Source: Serratia sp. PL17
GTDB taxonomy: Bacteria; Pseudomonadota; Gammaproteobacteria; Enterobacterales; Enterobacteriaceae
Assembly (NCBI RefSeq): GCF_017832355.1
Contig: NZ_JAFIBY010000001.1
Location: 1,116,001 to 1,180,000 of the forward strand
DNA: 64,000 bases
Direction: 5' to 3'
Part shown: in pieces, positions 54,451-62,961 of the stretch
How the letters are laid out: every line of letters starts with the position of its first letter
Numbering within the stretch: the stretch's first letter is position 1
Made by a program: the position numbers and the translations under genes
The notes under the pieces: model-generated
Told to the model about the DNA's origin: nothing
The model's database searches: none
What the model saw: the letters and a program-made list of their open reading frames with translations, nothing else

Positions 54451-55629
54451 TTACGACAACAGGTTATAAACACGGGCGATTCGGCCCGAACCGCTGACGC
54501 TAACCGGCGATTCAAACGCGCCAATAAAGCAGGATTCACCCGGTTTGAGGACCAATTGCTGGTTTTGCTTGGTCAGCACGGCTTCACCGTCTACGCAGAA
54601 CAAAATAGCGGCACTATTTTGTGTCAGCGCCTGCGGGGTGGCGGAAAGGTCGTGTAACGAGAACGCGAAATCGTCAACCGGGATGGGGAAGAAGAGCTCA
54701 TCGCCGCGTTTTTGTGGCTGAGTCAGCAGACCGGCAGCCGGCTGCGGGCGGAATTGCAGATTAGCCAGCAATTCTGGGATATCAATGAACTTTGGTGTCA
54801 GGCCGGCACGCAGTACATTGTCCGAGTTGGCCATCACTTCCAGTGCAACGCCTTTCAGGTAGGCGTGTGGGGTTTCGGCATACAGGAACATCGCTTCGCC
54901 TGGCTTGAGCTGAACCACGTTCAGCAGCAACGGTGAAAACAGGCCGCTGTCTTCCGGGTAGAAACCAGCGATAAAGCGCACGGTATCCCAAGGCTCACCC
55001 TGTTGGTTGTTCAACGCGGCTTTCAGTACGCCGAGCGCCAACGCTTTTTGCTCACCGCTCATCGCCAACAGGCTGGCAAACAGCGCTGATAAGCGGGTGA
55101 CGTCAGGCTGTTGCAAGAACGCGGCAATATCGTGATGCGCCCCGGCGAGTGGCTGTAACAGGGAAACAATATCGGACAGTTCACGGAAGCCGTTCATCGC
55201 CAGGAATGGCGTCAGGGCAAACACCAGCTCAGGTTTGTGATTGGGATCTTTATAATTGCGCTCGGCCGCATCCAGTGGAATGCCCGCCGCGTTTTCTTTG
55301 GCAAAACCGATTTCAGCCGCAGACTTGCTCGGGTGCACTTGAATTGACAGCGGTTGATCGGCGCACAGCACTTTGAACAGGAAGGGCAACTCGCCAAAAC
55401 GGCGGGCGACGTCGGTGCCCAATTGCTTGGACTGATCTTCATCAATGACATCGCGCAGTGAGCGCAAATTGCCGTCGGACCCCGCTACGCGCGAGCTGCT
55501 CTTCGGGTGAGCGCCCATCCACAGCTCGGCCATCGGCAACCCTTGTGGGTTGGCGATACCATACAGCTGAGTTAATGCGTCGTGACTGCCCCACGCATAG
55601 TTCTGCACTGCGTTGATCATTTTTTGCAT
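54451..55629 (-). CDS. manA: Mannose-6-phosphate isomerase, class I
   Basis: Zinc enzyme interconverting mannose 6-phosphate and fructose 6-phosphate; 392 residues. Start MQKMINAVQNYAWGSHDAL at 55629 parallels E. coli. Zinc-ligand segments: LSIQVHPSKSAAEIGF, DPNHKPELVFALTPFLAMNGF (His and Glu), and ETPHAYLKGVALEVMANSDNV (His). It feeds mannose into glycolysis or supplies mannose for surface polysaccharides. Confidence 0.95.
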   Translation of the reverse strand: MQKMINAVQNYAWGSHDALTQLYGIANPQGLPMAELWMGAHPKSSSRVAGSDGNLRSLRDVIDEDQSKQLGTDVARRFGELPFLFKVLCADQPLSIQVHPSKSAAEIGFAKENAAGIPLDAAERNYKDPNHKPELVFALTPFLAMNGFRELSDIVSLLQPLAGAHHDIAAFLQQPDVTRLSALFASLLAMSGEQKALALGVLKAALNNQQGEPWDTVRFIAGFYPEDSGLFSPLLLNVVQLKPGEAMFLYAETPHAYLKGVALEVMANSDNVLRAGLTPKFIDIPELLANLQFRPQPAAGLLTQPQKRGDELFFPIPVDDFAFSLHDLSATPQALTQNSAAILFCVDGEAVLTKQNQQLVLKPGESCFIGAFESPVSVSGSGRIARVYNLLS

Positions 55630-55843
55630 CTTGATAAACATCCTTTGCATTCGCCGCCGGGTGACGGTAAGTAGCTGACTGATTTATCCCCTTTGGTTTT
55701 CACACTGCACGTTGAAAGCCAGGGGGGATAAAAGGCTAAAACAAACAAATTAGGCGAGCTCCATCCTACACCCGAACGACGGCGAGAAAGGGGGGGATGA
55801 TCAAACATGTGGCTCATCTGTGCCGCTGCCCCGCGGCTGGCAA

Positions 55844-55873
55844 AGTATAACGTGATAGCGTCAACAGTCACAA
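55844..55873 (-). promoter_or_regulatory. Possible manA promoter in the 558-base manA upstream gap
   Basis: On the minus strand TTGTGA (55873-55868) and TATACT (55849-55844) are 18 bases apart, a passable sigma-70 promoter about 215 bases before manA. The rest of the 55630-56187 gap, AT-rich from about 55930, shows no gene; a 96-codon frame at 55617-55907 is likely chance. Confidence 0.35.
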
Positions 55874-56187
55874 TTCCCCTGTCCCTTGACAAAGGCCAGG
55901 GTGGCACAACACCGGGCGGGGGAAGGTAGAATAAATAACCTGTTATTGTGGCTCAGCGTAAATCCGGCATGCATACCGAAATAAATATTTTGTCCGTAGT
56001 ATTATGCTCCAATATATTTCAATCTGTGTTTTTTGACGTGAATTATTACCGGGTGAATATATCTTTCATCATAATTATTCCGATTTTATCAGCAACCACA
56101 CAAATGGCTTAAATTACCCAATGGCGTCGCTATACAGTGCAGACCAATAAACCGACTCTCTGATAATGACTTAACGCTGAGGCGCTG

Positions 56188-56541
56188 ATGAAAAAACTTT
56201 TACTGGTTCTGGTTATGTGCACGTCGGGTGCTAATGCGGCTGTCGTTGTTACCCATGCATATGGCTATGGCGTTGCCAGGCCCGTGGTGGTGGCACCCAG
56301 GCCGGTGATTGTGGCGCCTCGTCCCGTGGTTGTTGTACCGCGGCCGGTCGTTGTGGCACCTGCACCTGTGGTGGTGACTGCCGCTCCGGTTGCGACAACA
56401 ACGGTCGCTCACCCCGTCGCTGCGGTGGCCGGTGCTGTCGGCGTGGGGGTGTACCGCCACAATGAACGTCAGGACGCCTACGATGAAATCAACCATCTGC
56501 AGGACCAAAGAATTAATGCCTATAACCAACACCACCATTAA
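56188..56541 (+). CDS. Small secreted Val/Pro-repeat protein of unknown function
   Basis: A 117-residue protein with a Sec signal (MKKLLLVLVMCTSGANA-AVV). The mature part has four to five tandem copies of a VVVAPRPV-type heptamer (about residues 32-60), then an Ala/Val/Thr stretch and a charged His-ended tail (ERQDAYDEINHLQDQRINAY). GAGGCGCTG lies before the ATG. It resembles short periplasmic or surface structural proteins, but no function is known. Confidence 0.6.
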   Translation: MKKLLLVLVMCTSGANAAVVVTHAYGYGVARPVVVAPRPVIVAPRPVVVVPRPVVVAPAPVVVTAAPVATTTVAHPVAAVAGAVGVGVYRHNERQDAYDEINHLQDQRINAYNQHHH

Positions 56542-56801
56542 TAGGTGTGCCGTGCAATAAATATTAAGAGTGCCAGATGGCGCTTTTTTATTATTCCGCA
56601 CTATGAGGTAGAAGAAGGGGGAGAGAATGGGAGCTAAAAAATAATGCCCGCACACTGTTTAAGACAATGAAGAAAAAATGCTGTGAGGTAACTCTCTTAA
56701 TGCGAATAGTTATTATGTCACTATACTGGATGGGTGTGCTGACGGGCTCGAGTACGTTGGCGTAATCGTACATTTTTAGGAATTGTACTAAGGAGATCGT
56801 G

Positions 56802-58199
56802 ATGGCAGCCGTTCGTATTGAAAAAGACTCTATGGGACCCATCGAAGTGCCGGCAGAAAGGCTATGGGGCGCGCAAACGCAGCGTTCTCTGGAGCACTTT
56901 CGTATTTCCTCTGAGAAGATGCCGACCGCCTTGATTCACGCACTGGCGTTGACCAAACGCGCCGCGGCCAGCGTGAATATGGATTTGGGACTGCTGCCGG
57001 CCGAGCGGGCCAATGCGATTATCCGCGCCGCCGATGAAGTACTGGCGGATCAGCATACAGATGAATTCCCGTTGTCAATCTGGCAGACCGGCTCCGGTAC
57101 CCAGACCAACATGAACATGAATGAAGTGCTGGCTAACCGCGCCAGTGAGTTATTGGGGGGCGTACGCGGCGAAGAGCGGCGGGTGCACCCGAATGACGAC
57201 GTCAACAAGAGCCAAAGTTCCAACGACGTGTTTCCGACCGCGATGCATGTCGCCGCTGTGCTTGCCGTGCGCGAGCATCTGATCCCCGAATTGAACGTGC
57301 TGCATAAAACCTTGAGCGACAAAGCGGATGCCTTCCGCGATATCGTTAAAATCGGCCGCACCCATTTGCAGGACGCTACGCCGCTGACCCTTGGCCAGGA
57401 AATTTCCGGTTGGGCAGCAATGTTGGCGCACAGTCTGCGCCATATTGAAGACAGCATTCCGCATATTTGCGAACTGGCGCTGGGTGGCACCGCCGTGGGC
57501 ACTGGGCTGAATACGCATCCGGAATACGCCGTTCGCGTTGCGAAGGCGCTGGCCGAGCTGACGCAACAGCCGTTTGTCACGGCACCCAACAAGTTTGAAG
57601 CACTGGCGACCTGTGATGCGCTGGTACAGGGCCACGGTGCACTAAAAGGCCTGGCAGCGTCGTTGATGAAAATTGCTAACGATGTGCGTTGGCTGTCGTC
57701 CGGCCCACGTTGCGGCATTGGTGAAATCGCCATCCCGGAAAACGAACCGGGCAGCTCGATCATGCCGGGTAAGGTGAACCCGACCCAGTGCGAAGCGATG
57801 ACCATGCTGTGCGCACAGGTGCTGGGCAACGACGTGGCGGTGAATATTGGCGGTGCTTCTGGCAACTTTGAGTTGAACGTATTCCGCCCGATGGTGATCC
57901 ACAACTATTTGCAGTCCATCCGCCTATTGGCCGACGGTATGCAAGGCTTTAACGAGCATTGTGCGGTAGGTATCGAACCTAATCGTGACCGCATCAGCCA
58001 GTTGCTGAATGAGTCGCTGATGTTGGTGACCGCGCTGAATACGCATATTGGCTATGACAAGGCCGCAGAAATCGCCAAAAAAGCGCATAAAGAAGGCCTG
58101 ACATTGAAGGCGTCGGCGCTGAAGCTGGGTTACCTGACGGAAGAACAGTTTGATCTGTGGGTCCGCCCAGAAGAGATGGTTGGAAGTATGAAGAAGTAA
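56802..58199 (+). CDS. fumC: Fumarase class II
   Basis: Iron-independent fumarase of the TCA cycle, 465 residues. It opens [20 protein letters not shown]; catalytic parts include [35 protein letters not shown] and the superfamily signature [17 protein letters not shown] precedes the ATG at 56802; a GTG three bases earlier is less likely. In E. coli fumC is next to fumA; no fumA is present between it and manA here. Confidence 0.96.
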   Translation: MAAVRIEKDSMGPIEVPAERLWGAQTQRSLEHFRISSEKMPTALIHALALTKRAAASVNMDLGLLPAERANAIIRAADEVLADQHTDEFPLSIWQTGSGTQTNMNMNEVLANRASELLGGVRGEERRVHPNDDVNKSQSSNDVFPTAMHVAAVLAVREHLIPELNVLHKTLSDKADAFRDIVKIGRTHLQDATPLTLGQEISGWAAMLAHSLRHIEDSIPHICELALGGTAVGTGLNTHPEYAVRVAKALAELTQQPFVTAPNKFEALATCDALVQGHGALKGLAASLMKIANDVRWLSSGPRCGIGEIAIPENEPGSSIMPGKVNPTQCEAMTMLCAQVLGNDVAVNIGGASGNFELNVFRPMVIHNYLQSIRLLADGMQGFNEHCAVGIEPNRDRISQLLNESLMLVTALNTHIGYDKAAEIAKKAHKEGLTLKASALKLGYLTEEQFDLWVRPEEMVGSMKK

Positions 58200-58218
58200 T
58201 TGATAGTCTGCATTGCAC

Positions 58219-58246
58219 AGGGCTTACTTAGGGTAAGCCCTTTTTT
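58219..58246 (+). terminator. Intrinsic terminator after fumC
   Basis: AGGGCTTAC pairs with GTAAGCCCT over a short loop, followed by six T. The next gene starts 14 bases later, so its promoter may overlap or transcription reads through. Confidence 0.85.
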
Positions 58247-58260
58247 ATGGAGAGAAATGG

Positions 58261-58950
58261 ATGTCGCGTACCGAGCGTTTATTCGATCTCATGCAGATCT
58301 TACGGCGGCATCGCTACCCGGTCACCGGCCAGGCGTTAGCACAGGAAATGAAGGTCAGTATGCGCACGTTGTACCGTGACATAGCCACGTTGCAACAGCA
58401 GGGGGCTGAGATCGTCGGTGAGGCGGGTGTCGGTTATGTATTGCGGCCTGGCTTTATGTTGCCACCCCTGATGTTCTCCCAACAAGAAATAGAGGCGCTG
58501 GTGTTGGGGATGCGCTGGGTAGGACGACGAGGCGACAGCCAACTGGCGGGCGCAGCCAATAACGCGTTGGCAAAAATCGCCGACGTTTTGCCTGCAACGC
58601 TGCGCGATGAGCTGGAGGCCAGTACGTTACTGATTGGCCCGATGGACTTAGTGAAGGTTGCGGATGAGACGCTGGTGCTGATTCGCGACGTCATCCGTCA
58701 GGAGCGTAAGCTCGCGGTGGATTACTGTGACCGCGAGGGTAACGTCAGTGAACGTATTCTGTGGCCATTTGCGCTCGGGTATTTTGAACAGACACGAATG
58801 CTGGTTGCCTGGTGCGAACTACGCCAGTCCTTTCGCCATTTCCGCCTCGACCGCATTCACCGGGCGACGCTACTGGAACAGCGTTACCCGAGAGGCCGCC
58901 GCATGTTGATGAAAGAGTGGCATAAAGCGCAGGGCATCCCACCGCAGTAA
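58261..58950 (+). CDS. HTH-WYL transcriptional regulator (YafY-like)
   Basis: A 229-residue regulator. Residues about 1-60 are an HTH_11 winged helix (YPVTGQALAQEMKVSMRTLYRDIATLQQQG), followed by a link and a WYL domain about 140-210 (IRQERKLAVDYCDREGNVSERILWPFALGYF). WYL domains sense nucleotides or other ligands. It may control the VOC gene after it, an inference from proximity. Confidence 0.82.
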   Translation: MSRTERLFDLMQILRRHRYPVTGQALAQEMKVSMRTLYRDIATLQQQGAEIVGEAGVGYVLRPGFMLPPLMFSQQEIEALVLGMRWVGRRGDSQLAGAANNALAKIADVLPATLRDELEASTLLIGPMDLVKVADETLVLIRDVIRQERKLAVDYCDREGNVSERILWPFALGYFEQTRMLVAWCELRQSFRHFRLDRIHRATLLEQRYPRGRRMLMKEWHKAQGIPPQ

Positions 58951-59040
58951 TCATCACTGCTGCCAAAAACTGTCAGCAGACCCGTTTAGCCTTGGGTTAT
59001 CGGGAACCAACCGGTTCCCCTCAGCCCTAAGGTGGATAAG

Positions 59041-59409
59041 ATGACCATGCCGAACATGACCCTTCTGTACGTTGATAACCCAGAAAAGAGTGCTGCTTTT
59101 TACCGCCGTTTATTGGGGCAGGCACCGGTGGAACTTTCGCCTACCTTTGCGCTGTTTGTGCTGGGTAACGGCTTCAAATTAGCGATGTGGTCGAAACATA
59201 CCGTGGAGCCTGCCGCAAGGGTTACCGGTGGCGGCGGAGAAATCGGTTTTATGTGCGAAACGCCGCAGCAAGTGGATGCGCTTTACCCGCAGTGGTGTGA
59301 ACAAGGGCTTGAGATAATTCAGCCACCTGTGACGCTGGACTTTGGTTACAGCTTTGTCGCCACCGATCCGGACGGCCACCGCCTGCGGGTTTACAGCCTC
59401 AGCGAGTAG
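59041..59409 (+). CDS. VOC-family (glyoxalase/bleomycin-resistance fold) protein
   Basis: A 122-residue protein: MTLLYVDNPEKSAAFYRRLLG is the characteristic first helix-strand pair, then GEIGFMCETPQQVDALYPQW and the second module ending SFVATDPDGHRLRVYSL. The ATG at 59041 follows AAGGTGG. Metal-ligand positions are only partly conserved, so catalysis is uncertain. It overlaps the convergent tus by 11 bases. Confidence 0.8.
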   Translation: MTMPNMTLLYVDNPEKSAAFYRRLLGQAPVELSPTFALFVLGNGFKLAMWSKHTVEPAARVTGGGGEIGFMCETPQQVDALYPQWCEQGLEIIQPPVTLDFGYSFVATDPDGHRLRVYSLSE

Positions 59410-60340
59410 GCATGTCGGTATAAAGATGCAGCCGTTTAACCAGCAGTCGTAGCGGTTTGGCGTCTGGCTTGTATTTGTGTTTGACCGCCGCGGCGTCGTA
59501 ATTGAGCAGCTCGCCAATCTTTGGCACCTTGGCACCGAGCTCAACCTGGCACAGGGCAATCAGCGGTAGCGGGCAGGGGTGTTGTACCTGCTTTTGCTGC
59601 GGCTGATACCAAACACGGGCGATGGGCTGCACTTTTACCGGGCGTTTAATTTTCAACGTCGCTTGCTGCGGCAGACGGCTGACATCCTCGATCTCGCGGC
59701 CGACCAGCTCGGCCCATTGCTCACGGTTATAGGGCGGAACTGCACGCCCAGCCTTCAGGCTTTTTTCCAATTGAGCCAGAATATCATCGCGTTTCACGTT
59801 CTTGATAATGTGCTTGTTGGCCCAGCCGAAACGCACGGAATCCGGATTCGTCAAAACGGTGAGGGTACGATAGGCGCTGAGGGTGATCAGGCCGTGCAGG
59901 TGAGTGTGAACAAAGTCAAAACGCTGCTCCGGTGCCAGGCCGGAGTCGACGGTGATAATCTGCTCCAGCTCGGCTTTGAGTCGGTTAATCAAAGCAACCT
60001 GCGCCTGTATCGCCCGGTATTCCGGTTGTTCCACCGCCAAGCAGAACACGCCGGGCAGGCGTACCGCCGCCTTGCTGCTGACGTTATGCTTGTTGTGATG
60101 GATAAACAGCCGCTGGACGTGTTCCAGCGCCAAATCACGTGCCGCCTGGCCAAGATGCTGCTCGACGGCGATCTGCTCCACAGCCGCATGTTCTTTGCCT
60201 TTCTCTATCTCCGGCAGACTGAATACCCGGCCAGCCAGCAAGCGCAGCGGCAGGATCTGCTGGTGGAGAGCGGCCAGCGCCTGTTCCAGCTCATTGAAAC
60301 AAGCATTCATCCTGCCGATTAAACCGTACTTGTCCATCAT
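59399..60340 (-). CDS. tus: Replication terminus site-binding protein Tus
   Basis: A 313-residue DNA-binding protein that stops replication forks at Ter sites in one direction. Homology is clear through SVRFGWANKHIIKNVKRDDILAQLEKSL, which carries the DNA-contacting residues, and through the C-terminal half PVKVQPIARVWYQPQQKQ. A near-consensus Ter site lies in its promoter region, ten bases upstream, which implies autorepression as in E. coli. Confidence 0.95.
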   Translation of the reverse strand: MMDKYGLIGRMNACFNELEQALAALHQQILPLRLLAGRVFSLPEIEKGKEHAAVEQIAVEQHLGQAARDLALEHVQRLFIHHNKHNVSSKAAVRLPGVFCLAVEQPEYRAIQAQVALINRLKAELEQIITVDSGLAPEQRFDFVHTHLHGLITLSAYRTLTVLTNPDSVRFGWANKHIIKNVKRDDILAQLEKSLKAGRAVPPYNREQWAELVGREIEDVSRLPQQATLKIKRPVKVQPIARVWYQPQQKQVQHPCPLPLIALCQVELGAKVPKIGELLNYDAAAVKHKYKPDAKPLRLLVKRLHLYTDMPTR

Positions 60341-60349
60341 TCACCTCTC

Positions 60350-60372
60350 ATTTTAGTTACAACATACATTAA
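60350..60372 (-). other. Ter site (replication fork trap) at the tus promoter
   Basis: On the minus strand TTAATGTATGTTGTAACTAA contains the core GTATGTTGTAACTA, identical to the core of E. coli TerB. By analogy with the TerB polarity, it would block forks moving from higher to lower coordinates and let those from the left pass. Confidence 0.88.
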
Positions 60373-60499
60373 GAGGACGGCAAACAAAAGGGCAACATCA
60401 GCCACCGTGACGGGGTGAACATCGAGTGGTCCAGGCCTGGCAGGGGAATCAAGGTCACCGCCCGCCAGAGTCAATAGCGGGCAGGCGGTGAACAGGGGA

Positions 60500-61795
60500 T
60501 TAAATGCGTGCAGCTTCCGGCAGTTTTTTCAGGTAGTGCACGACCAGTAAAGCCAGCAGCAGCATCACGCTGATAAACACCACGACGCCATTCCAGCCGA
60601 AACTGTGCCAGAAAACACCGCCAAGTGTACCCGCGACGCTGGAGCCTACGTAGTAACAGAACAGGTAGAGTGATGATGCCTGGCCTTTGGCCCGGCGGGC
60701 GCGACGTCCAATCCAACTGCTGGCGACAGAGTGGGCGGCAAAGAAACCGGCGGTGAACAACATCATGCCGAGAAAAATAACCGCTACCGGAGCCAGTGCG
60801 GTGATAAGAATCCCGATCAGCATAATCAGCGTTGAAGCCAATAGCACGGGCCCGCGGCCAAAACGGCTGGTCATGGCACCGGCTTTGGGTGAACTGTAGG
60901 AGCCGGTCAGGTACACCACCGACAGCAAGCCCACAATCGCCTGGCTGAGATGGTAAGGATCAGACAGCAGGCGGTAACCGATATAGTTAAACATGGTCAC
61001 GAAGCTGCCCATCAGTAGAAACCCTTCGGCGAACAGCAATGGCAATCCCTTGTCGTGCCAATGCAGACGAAAGTTTATCAGCAAGGTGCGTGGACGCAGT
61101 GAACTGGCACGAAAGTGCGTGGAGGCGGGCAAAATGCGCCAGAACATACAGGCGGCAGCCAAGGCAAATAACCCAATTACGGCCAGTGATACACGCCAGG
61201 AGAAGAAATCGGTCAGTACTCCAGTCACCAGGCGGCCACTCATGCCACCGATCGAGTTCCCGCTGATATACAAGCCCATAGAAAAAGCGACAAAGCTGGG
61301 ATGGATTTCCTCGCTCAAATAGGTCATGCCGACGGCAGCGACACCGCTCAATGAAAGCCCTATCAACGCACGCATCAACAAGATGCCTTGCCAACTGGTC
61401 ATAAAGGCGCATATCAGGGTGCAGATTGCCGCCAGCAGCAGCGCCACGACCATAACCGGTTTACGGCCAATGGCATCGGAAAGCGGGCCGGTAAACATCA
61501 AACCGAGCGCCAGCAAGCCGGTGGATACTGACAATGACAGGCTACTTTCCGCAGGGGAGATGCCAAAGTCTTGTGATAAAACCGGCAGAATCGGTTGCAC
61601 ACAATACAACAAGGCGAACGTCGCCAGACCGGCAGAAAACAACGCCAACGTAACGCGTATAAACTGCGGCGTTCCGCGTTCGATGTAGGGAAGTTTGTTC
61701 AGGGTGGAACGTTGGGTTTTTGGCGCAGCAGCCGCATCGTCGTTGGCGGCCAGCGTCGACGGCATACTGGCCGCAGAACGCACAGGGGTTGTCAC
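60500..61795 (-). CDS. ynfM: MFS transporter YnfM
   Basis: A 431-residue major facilitator with 12 segments. The MFS loop motif A is GPLSDAIGRKPVMVVALLL. A long polar N-terminus of about 45 residues (Ala/Thr-rich) precedes the first segment. The divergent LysR gene ynfL is 116 bases away, as in E. coli. The substrate is unknown; relatives include arabinose-efflux-type permeases. Confidence 0.85.
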   Translation of the reverse strand: MTTPVRSAASMPSTLAANDDAAAAPKTQRSTLNKLPYIERGTPQFIRVTLALFSAGLATFALLYCVQPILPVLSQDFGISPAESSLSLSVSTGLLALGLMFTGPLSDAIGRKPVMVVALLLAAICTLICAFMTSWQGILLMRALIGLSLSGVAAVGMTYLSEEIHPSFVAFSMGLYISGNSIGGMSGRLVTGVLTDFFSWRVSLAVIGLFALAAACMFWRILPASTHFRASSLRPRTLLINFRLHWHDKGLPLLFAEGFLLMGSFVTMFNYIGYRLLSDPYHLSQAIVGLLSVVYLTGSYSSPKAGAMTSRFGRGPVLLASTLIMLIGILITALAPVAVIFLGMMLFTAGFFAAHSVASSWIGRRARRAKGQASSLYLFCYYVGSSVAGTLGGVFWHSFGWNGVVVFISVMLLLALLVVHYLKKLPEAARI

Positions 61796-61911
61796 AGTTT
61801 TTCCTTACCGAACGTGGGGGTGTATTCAGCACTTCATGGGTTAACAAAATGATAGGGAGAGGGCAGTTTTTTGTCTAATATATTAATAATTAAAATTAAG
61901 ACGTTTAACGT

Positions 61912-62802
61912 ATGAATATTGAATTGAGACATCTGCGCTATTTTGTTGCCGTGGCGGAAGAGTTGCACTTTGGGCGTGCAGCAGAACGCTTGCGGATTTC
62001 ACAGCCGCCGCTTAGCCAGCAGATCCAGGCGTTGGAAGAGATGGTGGGGGCGCGTTTGTTGGCGCGCAACAACCGCAATGTCAGCCTGACGCAGGCGGGG
62101 GAAATGTTCCTGAAAGAAGCGTATCAGGTACTCGATCAGGTCGGCCGGGCGGCTGAGAAAGCGGCCAGACTGGAACGCGGGGAGTTAGGGGAGCTAACCA
62201 TAGGTTTCACGTCCTCAGCCCCATTTATCAGCGTCGTATCACGCAGTTTGCGGGCTTTTCGGCAGCAACACCCACAGGTGCATATCAAAATGCGCGAAGT
62301 AAACACCAAACAGCAGATTGAACCCTTGCTTAATGGTGAACTGGATCTGGGCGTTATGCGTAATACGCGCTTACCAGACGCGTTGAAACATCAGCTTTTG
62401 CTGTGTGAACCCTTGGTGGCCGTGGTGCCGGAAGGGCATCCGTTAACCCATGTTGCTCCCGGCACCTTGCGTTTTCAGCATTTAGCGGAAGAGCCCTTCG
62501 TGTTTTTCTCCCGCGAGGTGGGCACCGCACTGCATGACGAAATTTTATCCTTGCTGGCCAAAGCGGGGATCACTCCTTACATCACGCAAGAGGTTGGCGA
62601 GGCGATGACCATTATCGGTCTGGTGTCTTCCGGGTTGGGTATTTCTATTCTGCCGGCGTCTTTCGCCCGCGTTAAAATTGATGGCGTGCAGTATTTGCCG
62701 TTGGCAGAACCGGGCGCCATGACGGAAGTTTGGTTGGTGCATCACCGGCAAAGGCCACTGACCGCAGCGGCCAAATCGCTGATGGCATTGCTGTTAACCT
62801 GA
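61912..62802 (+). CDS. ynfL: LysR-family regulator YnfL
   Basis: A 296-residue LysR regulator. The helix-turn-helix is LHFGRAAERLRISQPPLSQQIQALEEMVG, followed by the effector domain GELTIGFTSSAPFISVVSRSLRAF. It probably regulates the divergent ynfM; an AT-rich stretch of about 40 bases directly precedes its start. Very similar neighbours occur in E. coli. Confidence 0.85.
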   Translation: MNIELRHLRYFVAVAEELHFGRAAERLRISQPPLSQQIQALEEMVGARLLARNNRNVSLTQAGEMFLKEAYQVLDQVGRAAEKAARLERGELGELTIGFTSSAPFISVVSRSLRAFRQQHPQVHIKMREVNTKQQIEPLLNGELDLGVMRNTRLPDALKHQLLLCEPLVAVVPEGHPLTHVAPGTLRFQHLAEEPFVFFSREVGTALHDEILSLLAKAGITPYITQEVGEAMTIIGLVSSGLGISILPASFARVKIDGVQYLPLAEPGAMTEVWLVHHRQRPLTAAAKSLMALLLT

Positions 62803-62961
62803 AGGCCAGGCTGGGCAAATAAAACACAATCCGCAGTGAAAGTGGGGTGAATTTGTGCAGCAAATCACATAACGAATCAAATAGTTGACGCTGTATTACA
62901 AAAGCCCCACCATAGCCGATAGTCTTTATTTAGAAGCGCGAAAAATAGTAGGAGCAGGTTT

